Origin: Branchinecta lynchi
Lineage: Eukaryota > Arthropoda > Branchiopoda > Anostraca > Branchinectidae
Direction: 5' to 3'
DNA: 64,000 bases
Assembly: GCA_023053575.1 (NCBI GenBank)
Contig: JAKZAP010000005.1
Span: forward strand, 5,518,001-5,582,000
The position numbers and the translations under genes were made by a program. Every line of letters starts with the position of its first letter. Position 1 is the stretch's first letter. This document shows, piece by piece, positions 12,201-24,200 of the stretch. The notes beneath the pieces are model-generated. The model saw only the letters and a program-made list of their open reading frames with translations, was not told where the DNA came from and did no database searches.

Positions 12201-15200
12201 TATATACAAACAAGTGTAAAGAGAAAAATTGACGCGTTTTCACGCTTTTCTGCTTCTGTTTCTTTTCCATGGATAGGCTACGCCGTCAATAGCCTTTTAC
12301 CTTTGGAAGACCTTTCCAGTTTTGCCAACAGGACTTGAAATAATCGCAAAAACCGGTGTTGCTGCATTGGCACAACGTCGCTAACAGCTGCGCCCATGAT
12401 TAGTTAAGGCGCCACCGGCGAAACGTTTTGAATCCGCCTTTTTTTCTGGCAAAATTTAACAACTTCCCATGCAAATTCTAGTTTTTAACATAGTTCAAGC
12501 CCCCCAGACTCCAAGCCTCAAACGCCAACTAAATGAGGCAACCTTTGTCTAACTAGTGAAGGCAGGCGAAATTTTGTGGAAACACTGATGATAAAAGTGC
12601 CTTTCTGCGATTATTCAACCCAGAGTTGTCTGGCAACGAAAGGGGCGATCCAGGGTAACTTGGATACAAAGTACACTTGTTCGGAATTTACAGCAAACAA
12701 AAGTAGGCTAGTTTTCACGTCAAGAGACGTGCTTCTTTCTGAAGTACTGCAATCCTAAGAAGTAAAATAATTGACAGCAACCAGCTGAAGCTACCGTAAA
12801 TGGTAAAGAACGAGAGCTCAATAAATGGCACTTAAATTACCGAGCTCAGTAACTGGGTTGAGGCAAATAATGAATTCGTAGTATACCAAAAAAACATTGA
12901 AAAAATAAGCAACAGATCGAGAGCGGCATTACAACCGGATATCGTAACGGAATAAAACTCTTGTAGAACCACCTAAAACAACCGAATTCGGCAAGTCTAG
13001 TAATAAAAACGGGCTAAAGAAAAATCCGTAACAAATCAGAATCAAATGAATCTGACCGGATTTAATTATGAAATTGACTACCGAATTCGGTAGAGAATGG
13101 ACCAAATAATACAGGTTAAATCACCGAATTTACGCACGGACGGACCAAATGCTGCGAAATCGATGCGGACTCAACAAAAGTTGGATGAATTATCCTATTC
13201 GGTCACGGATCAGAACCAAATGAATCTGATTAATGACCGAATTATGAAATGGACTGACCGAATGCGACTGAAATTCGGTAAAGAATGAAACGAAATAAAC
13301 AGGTTCAATCACCGAATTTACGCAAGGACGGACCGAGTGAGGCGAAATCGATGGGGACTGAACAAAAGTTGGATGAATTATCGAATTCGGTCACAAATCA
13401 GAACCAAATGAGTCTAATTAAAGGACACCTGAATGAAGAGTACCAAGTATCATCCCTCTCTGCATGACTTCCGTTAACATTGCCTGTGAAAACCCAATCC
13501 AAATACGAAATAGTATTTCCAAGCTATGATTTTTGCTCCATTTTGCATCTGTCCTTATTTCAGTACGGAACAATTTTAGAAATGAACAAATGTCTCCAAT
13601 CAACCCTTCTTCTGGAATATTTTTTAACCAGTTAAGCCCAAACGTATATCTAGAACGTATATCCGTGGCAATGTCTGTAAATGCATTCTCCATGGTGTGT
13701 TTAAGTATGGTTTCATTGTTCAGGTGTCCTTTAATGACCGAATTATGAAATGGACTGACCGACGGAACAGATACGGCCTTGAGAAAAGTCCGTTGAATTA
13801 CCGAATTCGCTAACGAATGAGACCGAATAAACAGGTTAAATCACCGAATTTACGAAGTGACAGACCGAATGCGGTGAAATCGATGCGGAGTGAACAAAAG
13901 TTCGGTGAATTAGCAAATTCGATAAGGAAAGGGGAACCAATAAACACGTTAAGCCACCCAATTTCGAAATGCGGGGACAAACTATGCTATGAAAAGGGCA
14001 TCACGGCTTCGTGATTCCAAGTTTTTCGCTTTCGGCGAAAATTTGACCAAATGCCCTAAATGGGGGGGCGCTGCCCCCCCCCCCCCTCGGGACGCCCCTG
14101 AGGTTTCCTACCAAAACCCATAAAGGAAGTTAAGATTATACCAACAAGCTGAACAAACATTCCCTTACTTCTAACATTCCACACTTTCTCCATCCAATCT
14201 TCTTGAAATCAAAATTCACTGGATCAGTATTTATCTGAAACCCACAAAATATTTTGTTTTTCTGAGCTGAAGCTTCTTTCTTTTTCACACACACGTTTCT
14301 TTTCAGCTGCTTTTTGTCCTCTACTCCACTCAATTAAGCCAATATTCGATTTTGGTGCGAAATATTACAATATGTTTTCTAGAAATGCCTTGACCTATTT
14401 GATAACCAAGTTCCCCAAACCCAACCAGTTTTTTTCATACTTTCTTTCACAGCAGATCCACAGGATAATAAAACCAGAACTGGTAAAAAAAAAAAAAAAA
14501 AGAAACAAGAGCTACGAGCTCGTATGGCACTTGTACGTGTAGGCTGTACAAGAAAGTAGATGAGAACGTCACAAAATACACCCGCCATCCAAAAAGGGGG
14601 TTCGGAAATAGAAACAGGATATTTAGTTTCACTCATTTCTGAGCAGTTCCGGCATCGTCTCGATTGCAAATGCACATGACTGTTCAAACTTTCATCCCAA
14701 TAAATCCATTTGTTTGATCCCTAGACGTGCTACACGATTTCCGGTACTCACTCTATTTCCACCTACCGTGGCCGAATCTGGTTCGGAATAAAAAAAAATC
14801 GACCACCTAAAGCATCTTCGTTTATACCATCTACCAAGTTTCACTCGAATCTGAGCATTTTTGGAAAGTTCCGGTACCCCCCCCCCCTTCCCACCAACGT
14901 TGTCGGAGCCGGTCCGGGCCCAATCTCTTAATTCCACCATCAAGTTTGACAGAAATTGGAGCATAGCCTATCTGCAAGTTTCCAGTACCCCCCCCCTCCT
15001 ACCTTGGCCGAATCCGGCCCAGACGCCAAATAACAAATCTAGGCCGCATAAACTCGGCAATGTCGAATTGCATCTCATTCGGTCCATCCGTTTGGTTTTT
15101 GTGCATGTCAAAAGTCCCCCCACCCCCAATTCCCCTAATCGTGGTCGCATATGGTTCGAACGCATGTTTTACATGTCGAGGCCATCGATTCGTATCACCC

Positions 15201-18200
15201 ATGAAGTTTCACTCGAATCAGACCACTCGTTCGCAATTTTATAGAAGTCCATATTTCTCTTCTCTTGCTCCCCCAAAAATGCTCGGATCTAGGAATGGAA
15301 GTTTCCGGGGGTATGTTGTGTCAGGTTTTTAAGTCAAGATAATTCGGGTCGCTAATATGCCTGCAAAGTTTCGTTGTCGTTTTACATCTGGAACTATTCT
15401 AACTCACGACTACCGGAATTCCAGGAAACCCCCTCCAACTCCCCCCACAAAGCCCCGAAACCATCTGGCTCCGTCAATCTCATCTAGGCCTAATGCTTGT
15501 TCCATCCATTAAGTTTCGTCCCAATCCCTCTGCTTTTAGAGTTTCTTGAGTTTCCCCCCCCCCCCATCCCCACAGGTATCGGACCCGACCCGGACGTGAC
15601 ACTGAACGTCCGAGGCGATAGCTCACCAGACAAGTTTCATTCAAATCCGATCACCCGTTCAAAAGTTATGTACGCCACTAGATTCCGGACTCCCCATCCA
15701 CCCACTCCCCCCACGATGGTTGGGTCGGGAAAACGGCTGTTCTCAAGTCAATCTGTTCGGATCCCTGACATACCTGCCAAGTTTCATCACCCTAGGACAT
15801 CAGGAAGTATGCCGAACTCGCGGGATCGCTAGAAATCCGGACCCCCACCCCAACTCCCCCACAGTGCCCTGATCCGGTCCGGTTATGTCAATGACGTGTC
15901 GAGGACCTGTGCTTGTTTTTCCCACCAAGTTTCATCCCGATCCCTCCACTTTAAGCGTTTCTCAAAATTTCCGGTTCCCTCCTCCAACTCCCCCCAGTGT
16001 CATCGGATCCGGTCCGGTTATGTCAATGACGTGTCTAGGACCTGTGCTTGTTTTTCCCACCAAGTTTCATCCCGATCCCTCCACTTTAAGCGTTTCTCAA
16101 AATTTCCGGTTCCCTCCTCCAACTCCCCCCAGTGTCATCGGATCCGGCCCGGATTTAAAGTTAGGTGTCTGAGACACAAGGTCATCCGAAATATCAATTT
16201 TCATCAAGATCCGATCACCCGTTCAAAAGTTATGCACGCCACTAGATTCCGGACTCCCCATCCACCCACTCCCCCCACGATGGTCGGGTCGGGGAAACGG
16301 CTGTTCTCAAGTCAATCTTTTCGGATCCCTGACATACCTGCCAAGTTTCATCGCCCTAGGACATCAGGAAGTATACCGAACTCGCGGGATCGCTAGAAAT
16401 CCGGACCCCCACCCCAACTCCCCCACAGTGCCCTGATCCGGTCCGGTTATGTCAATGACGTGTCTAGGACCTGTGCTTGTTTTTCCCACCAAGTTTCATC
16501 CCGATCCCTGCACTTTAAGCGTTTCGCAAAATTTCCGGTTCCCCACCCCAACTCCCCCAGAGTGCCCTGATCCGGTCCGGTTATGTCAGTGACGTGTCTA
16601 GGACCTGTGCTTGTTTTTCCCACCAAGTTTCATCCCGATCCCTCCACTTTAAGCGTTTCTCAAAATTTCCGGTTCCCTCCTCCAACTCCCCCCAGTGTCA
16701 TCGGATCCGGCCCGGATTTAAAGTGAGGTGTCTGAGACACGAGGTCATCCTAAATATCAATTTTCATCAAGATCCGATCACCCGTTCGCAAACTAAAAAT
16801 ACCTCAAATTTTGGCTTCACCCTCCCTCCACTCCCCCCCCCCCCCCAGATGGTCGAATCGGGGAATTGATGATTTCCTATTTAAGCTGGTCGGGTCCCAG
16901 ACATGCCTGTCAATTTCCATCGTCCCAGCACATCAGGAAGCACGGAACTCGCGGGATCACTACAAATTCGGACTTCTCCCCCCCCCCCCAACTCCCCCAA
17001 AGTGAGCGTATCCGTTCCGGTTATATCAGTCACGTATCTAGGACTTTTGCTTGTACTTTCCACCAAGTTTCATTCGGATCCCTCCACTCTAAGTGTTTTC
17101 CAAGATTTCCGGTTTCCCCCTCTAACTCCCCCCAGTGTCACCGGATCCGGTCTGGATTTAAAATGAAGGGTCTGAGACACGAAGTCCTTCCATGTATTAA
17201 GTTTCATTAAGATCCGATCACCCGTTCGTAAGCTAAAAATATCTCATTTTTCCTATTTTTTTCGGATTCCCCCTCCCTCCACTCCCCTCCAGATGGTCGG
17301 ATCGAGGAAGCGACAATTTCTAATTTAATCTGTTCCAGTTCCTGATATGCTTGCCAAGTTTCATCGTCCTAGCTTATCTGGAAGTGCCCGAACTAGCAAA
17401 ACCGGGACCGACAGACCGACAGACCGACTGACGGACAGAAATTACAATCGCCATATGGCACTTGAGTAAGCTCAAGTGCCATAAAAAAGAACTGTAATGA
17501 CTTCCTGACCACAATACAGAACTGTACGACTGTACGGTACTGAATCCTAAGTGTTTTAATTCTTTTTTGAAAATTTCATTATGTGTGGTATGAACTGCTG
17601 ACGATGACACTCTGAAGGCTATATCAAAATTTTACAATAACAAGACTACAATGTAGCATCAACAAAGCTTCTGAGTAGCTGAATGGTAGTAATGTGTTCG
17701 CTGAGTAGTAATGGAATGTATGTCAAGTTGGGTGTTGAATGATGGCACGAGAATTATAAGAGAAAATATGTATCCGGTCTTTAAGCAGTAAGAAATACAT
17801 ATTCTAAAACAAAGTTTAGACTGAGAGAGCAAGTTGTTTAATGGAAGATCACACCATTAGTATGTAAAAATCTACAAGTCACAAGTCCCTCGGCATAAGT
17901 CACCACGATTAAGGTTTTGATGATGAGTGCAGAATTATGGTTTCACGTAGGTGAAAGATTGCTAAATGTATACACAATTAAGGTAAGCAATATTGGGTTC
18001 ACATAGGTGCAAGACTGCTAAATGTGTACACAATTAAGGTAAGCATAATTACCAAGATTAAGGAAAGATATATAAGCCAGGAGTTGGGAATCGCAGACCT
18101 CTTAGTCACTTTTAGTCAGTTTTTACTCGGAGTCAGTCTTAACTTGGAGGAGTCAGCGCTTGGAAATCAGGATGTAAACTAGACCTACGTTGCCCGGGCA

Positions 18201-21200
18201 ACGTGAAGTGTTGCGGCAACCTTTGTCCGGCTTCACCGGCTAAAGTGTTGCGAGAGCAACACTTTGGTTTTGTTTCTTCGCTGTCGGTTAAATGCTGAAA
18301 TTGTCAACTTATCGAAGCTTTTAAAACGGTATGTTCTAAAAAGAATAATCACATAATCAAAGGCTGTTGTTTAGCGTTGTAAAACCAACAACAAAACAAT
18401 ATCGGAAGAAGGCTATCCGTAACGTTTCAGGATTAAAATACCATAGATGACACTAATAATTATTACAAAACTACCTTCTTGGTTTACATTACCGTATCGT
18501 TTGTACCCGTTGCGTAAACAGTTAATCCTAGGTTATAGCGATAGACCATCGATACAAACTTTCTTACTGTCATATTTACAGAAATCGAATACAATGTGCA
18601 CCAATTTTCAAAAATTTCTAGCCCCTCGTGAACCGATCTTACTTACAAGTCCCATGCATGTCTTACAATTGGGAACAAAATTGTTCTTACCATCGAATAC
18701 ACCTGAGACAAATAACAGGTATACCAGCTAGCAAAAGCTGCAAACTCCTCGTTGCCGAAGATGATTATGAGCTAACAGTCGACTGTTGCTTACAGTCGAC
18801 TGTTGCTTACAAGTCCTTTACATGTCTCGCAACTGGTATCGCCTATTTTTGGTTTCAGTGTGTACCTTACTCCTGAAGTTGTCAACCCCTTGAAACTTTC
18901 AAACTGGTTTATCTCATGAAGGATTTTTGTTCAAAAGAATGGATGGCATATATTTTGATCAGCTCTTCAAGGGCTATCGATTGCCATAACCACAACAAAA
19001 GCATATCGGAAAAAGGGACTAAATTGACTTTGCAATCAGTTGAACTTTATCCTTTTCAATCGTAGACATCGTGACGGATGAAAACTTGGAATAATATCCT
19101 ATATAATCTAGTTGGTATTATAAAGCTATCCGTAACTTCTTAGGATTAAAATACCATAGATGACACTATTAATTATTACGAAACTACCTTGTTTTACATT
19201 ACAGTATCGTTTGTACCCGTTGCGTTAACAGTCATTCCTAGGTTACAGCGATAGACCAACGATACAAACTTTCTTACCGTCAGATTTAGATAAATCGAAT
19301 ACAATGTGCAACAATTTGCACAAATCTCTAGCCCCTCGTGCACCGATTCTACTGACAAGTCCCTTTCCCGTGATAGACATCAAGTTCACCGGATAAAAAT
19401 AATGGGTACACCGACTAGCAAAAGTTGAAAACCTCTCATCGCTGAAGATTTGTGTAGCATAACAGCCGATTATTACTTACAAGTCCCTTGCATGTTTTAC
19501 ATTTGGGAACCAAATTGTTCATCAAATGACAGGTACGCCAACTAGCGAGAGCTGCAAACCCCTCATTGCCGAAGATGATTATGAGCTAACAGTCGCCTGT
19601 CGCGTACAAGTCCCCTAAATGTCTCACAACTGGTATCGCCTATTTTTGGTTTCAGTGTGTACCTTACTACTGAAGTTGTCAACCCCTTGAAACTTTCAAA
19701 CTGGTGTATCTCATAAAGGAATTTTTTTTACCAAAAAATGGATGTCATATACTTTGATCAGCTCATCAGCGGCTATCGATTGCCGTCGAAGTTGAACTTT
19801 ATCCTTTTCAATCGTAGATATCGTGATGGATGAAAACTTGGAACAATATCTTATATAATCTAGTTGATATTATAAAGCTATCCGTAACTTTTCAGGATTA
19901 AAATACCATAGATGACACTATTAATTATTACAAAATTGCCTTATTGTTTTACATTACCGTATCGTTTGTACCCGTTGCGTAAACAGTTAATCCTAGGTTA
20001 TAGCGATAGACCATCGATACAAACTTTCTTACTGTCATATTTACAGAAATCGAATACAATGTGCACCAATTTTCAAAAATTTCTAGCCCCTCGTGAACCG
20101 ATTCTTACTTACAAGTCCGTCTCCCGTTATTGACATCAAATTCACGGGAAACAAATAATGGATACACCAGCTATCAAAAGTTGCAAGCCCCTCATCGCTG
20201 AAGATGATTATTGCATAAGCTTTTTAAACGGGATGTTCTAAAAAAATTAATCATATGATCAAAAGGTATTCTTCAGCGTTGTAAAAACAACAACAAAATA
20301 ATATAGGAAGAAGGGACTAAATTAACTTTGCAGTCAGTTGTACTTTATCCTTTTCAATCGTAGACATCGTGACGGATGAAAACTTGGAACAATATCTTAT
20401 ATAATCTAGTTGGTAATAGAAACCTATCCGTAACTTTTCAGGATTAAAATACCATAGATGACACTACTAATTATTATGAAACTACCTCATTGCTTTACAT
20501 TTTCGTTTGTATCCGTTGTGTAAACAGTTAATCCTCGGTTACATTGATAGACCATCGACACAAACTTTCTTACCGTCAGATTTATAGAAATCGAATACAA
20601 TGTGCACCCATTTGCAAAAATTCCTAGCCCCTCGTGAACCGATTCCTACTTACAAGTCCCTCTCCCGTGATATACATTAAGATAACCGGAAACAAATAGT
20701 GGGTACTCCAGCTAGCAAAAGCTGCAAACCCATCATCGCAGAAGATGATTGTAGCATAACAGCCGATTATTACTTACAAGTCCCTTGCATATCTTGCCAT
20801 TGGGAACCAAATTGTTCTTACCATCGAATACACCGGAAACAAATAACAGGTATACCAACTAGCAAAAGCTGCAAACCCCTCATTACCGAAGATGATTATG
20901 GGCTAACAGTCGACTGTTGCTTAAAAGTCCCCTATATGTATCATAACTGGTATCGCCTATTTTTGGTTTCAATGTACCTTACTATGAAGTTGTCAACCCC
21001 TTTGAAATTTTCAAACTGGTGTATCTCATGAAGGAATTTTTGTACCAAAAAATGGATGACATATACTTTGATCAGCTCATCAATGGCTATCGATTGCCGT
21101 CGAAAAAAAAATTCTACCTGTCTTAGTTCAAAAGTTGACTTTTTTGCCGTAGGCCAACTTTCTAACGTCACGACTTAGAAAGGAGCAAAGGATAAGCTCT

Positions 21201-24200
21201 AGTTTCTTTAGCAATGAGAGAACTTTTAAAGTTTAAGAGGCTCATCTGATACCGTTACTCTACCACAAACCAAAGTGCAAAAAAATTAAACTCAGCTGAA
21301 ATCGTCGCAGACATGGACAGAAACAATAGATGGCAGCACTTTCGGACCCGTGGGAAAAAGCCACTTTTTTGTCTCTGTAGATTTTTCTATTCATCACTCA
21401 AAGAAGATATGTTGGCTGTGGGGCCGGGTAACTGCCGCATATATTTAACACTTATAGATTTTAGTCCATCTTCAATTTGAAACTGGTGCCTGCCTGCTTG
21501 CGTGCTAGAACGGAGCTTTCCACTGGAAAGCAGAAACATCTTTTGATGAAACGAAAGGTTCGCTACACAACTTCAGATAGTCCTCTCTGACATAGGCTAT
21601 ACAACTCCACTTCACTTCGCAAACCGTAGGCTCTGGCTCGATGACAAGCAAAAACCATCCTTATTGGCCCCAGGCAAGAGTTCTACGGAGCTTTCCAAAA
21701 TGTAATGTCATATTCATCAATCCGGCCTAAGGTCCACACTTCCCGTAAAAACCGCACAGGTTAGACCCTTCTCAGTTACCAGGAATAAAATGAAATCGGA
21801 GTCATAGGAAAAAAAAAAAAAAAAAAAAAAAACGAGGACAAAACCAAAGTGTTGCTCTCGCAACACAATAATTTATGCCGAGTTCACCCATAAATGTAAG
21901 TGTGTTCTCTATGACAGTGTTTACCGGAGCTAGAACCTAGGACAACCGGCCGAACTTCCCTATCCACAGCCACGAACCTTAACCTTCGAAGAACACCGCT
22001 CGGAATAATATCAGCTTCCGGATAGTACAGATAGGGTCTAGCAGAGACCTGACGGAAACACAAACTGCGACAAGTATCATTTTATAATTTTTCATCTGCT
22101 TCTTGTCCTCGATACTAACAAACTTTTTAACCAAGTTCAGTTATATTTTTAGAGCTTGATAAACTTGTTAAATAAAAAAATATAAGCACCTTGAATGTTT
22201 TTTATTTTGCTGTTTTAAATAAGCAATTCAGTCTGGAATACTAAGGTCTAGCTCAAAACTCTGTGGAAGCAGCTGTTGCTGCTACAGATAAAAAAAAACC
22301 CAATGAAACAGGAGACATTTAAGCTTAGCGCCATCTAGTCTTTTTTTCCTATTCTAGTTCCCGAACGTCCTACCTCTCAATGAGTTTGATGTGCGGAAAA
22401 AAAATAAAAAAAACCTCTAGCTTCTGATTGCACGCTGGGATAAAATTTTCAAATTTGCGCTTATTATCACTCAGTAATAGTGCGTTTTTGTCCTTACTCG
22501 TTCCGCTCCTCCGCCAACTCGCACTCGAAAAAAAGAAAAGAACCCGAAAGTAAATCTGATACTTGGAAAGAGGTCTTCTTCAATTCGTTTGCTTCCGTTT
22601 TGCTAAGTTTTAAAATGAAAAATTTGACACCATTCGAAAGAGGGCATCTTTCTGTGCAATACGTATATCACATTTTATTGATGTCGCATACTATAACATA
22701 TTTATACGATTTTTGCCGAGGGGACTTTAATTCAGAAACTGGTTGCATGCGTTTTCTAGTTTCGGAACGAATCCCTATTTCTGTGGTTTCCACCTGTTTT
22801 TTTAGATTCATCGCCTAGGACCGCTCTAATAAATCGTTTATCAAATTATTTTGCTTATTGTTCAGGCTTTAAAGCAAACGGAAAGATTGGACGTCAATCC
22901 GACCGACACATTTCTGGTCCCCGAACGGTCGAAGAAGAATCGTTCGGAAAAAAAATCCCAGTTCTCGAACGTACGGTCTATGAATCCGAACGAGAAGAAT
23001 ATGTGGGATGAACATTCTGGGAAGTTGTTGTGCCAAGTACTTCTATGTTTCACTGAAGTATAAGTACCAAGCTGACTCCAGCCAGATGGGCCCTGTAAGC
23101 CAAGATTTAGTTTACGCGTGAGATAGGATCGAAAACTACGATAAATCTGTTTTGATCCCGGAATATTAGTTCATATGAAATCTGGTAAAAAAACGACTTA
23201 TCGGTACTGTTTATAATTTCTTCCTTCCTTAAAAATATGGCGTTGGGTTCCACAGTTCTGCAGCTCCCTTTCCTCCTTCCTGTTGCTTCGACTGGTTTAC
23301 TGCTTTCGGACTAAATGGCTTCAATCGGTTGGAGAATCTTGATCATTTCACTGTAGATGATTCTTTCTTGGGCTTTGGACAGCGGAGTTGTTCTTATGCC
23401 TTCGAAGCTGTGGCGGATTCTATTTCTCTCGCAGAAAAGGGTGATGTTGTCTCTTCCACTGGAGTTCGTCGGCATTCGAACAGCAGGTGTTGGGGAGTTT
23501 CGTCGTGGGAGTTGCAGAGTCTGCAGCGGGGGGTTGTGGTGGAGTCCCCATTCAAACAGTCTTGTTCATTAGGGTAGCGGCTGTGGTCAAGTGGTTGGAG
23601 TTTTGAAGATCTTACATTCTGAATTGATCTTTTTGTTTTACTGTGCTTGGTTCATACTATGGATAAAGTCAGGTGACAACCAGAAATTCAGTAGGCCTTG
23701 TGTATTCAGTAGGCCTCGTGTTGTAACTTCGTCGAACAGAGGTCATCTCTGGAGACTGATGACTTCATTTCATCCTCTCTGGAAGCTGATGACTTCATAT
23801 CGTCCTCTCTGGAGGCTGATACGACTTCATATCATCATCCCATTTTCACCACTAATTTTCTGTGTGAACATTATCGTAACAATATTTACCGTGTGTCATA
23901 GGAGTATATACATTACATACCTGTTAGAGAAAAACGAAACTTGGTTAAATTTTTTTTTTTTAGAACATGGAAATTTCGCGCCTAATTACCGAAACAAAAT
24001 ACTGAAACATACTTTCCGCCTTAGTTTGTCGTTTCATTAACGATGAATGAAACGTCAGTTCAACCGAACAAAGAAAAAAAATCTTATTCTCTCACCAGAC
24101 TTTTTGGAGAATTCCTCTCCACAGGGGAATCCCCTGCACAGGTGAAAAAGAATCCCCTGTGGAGGAGATAGTGTTGGGGGAAAAGTGTGAGCAGTTGGGA

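Noticed and set aside
15896..16396. 166-residue open frame on the plus strand
   Set aside because: It is a translation of the duplicated 139-bp minisatellite units (the peptide repeats itself exactly). No start context or splice sites.
18447..20133. Two nearly identical open frames (94 and 73 residues) starting MTL.IITKLP
   Set aside because: They are copies of the direct repeat in the 3.6-kb element. The frame is closed in the other two units, so it is not maintained.
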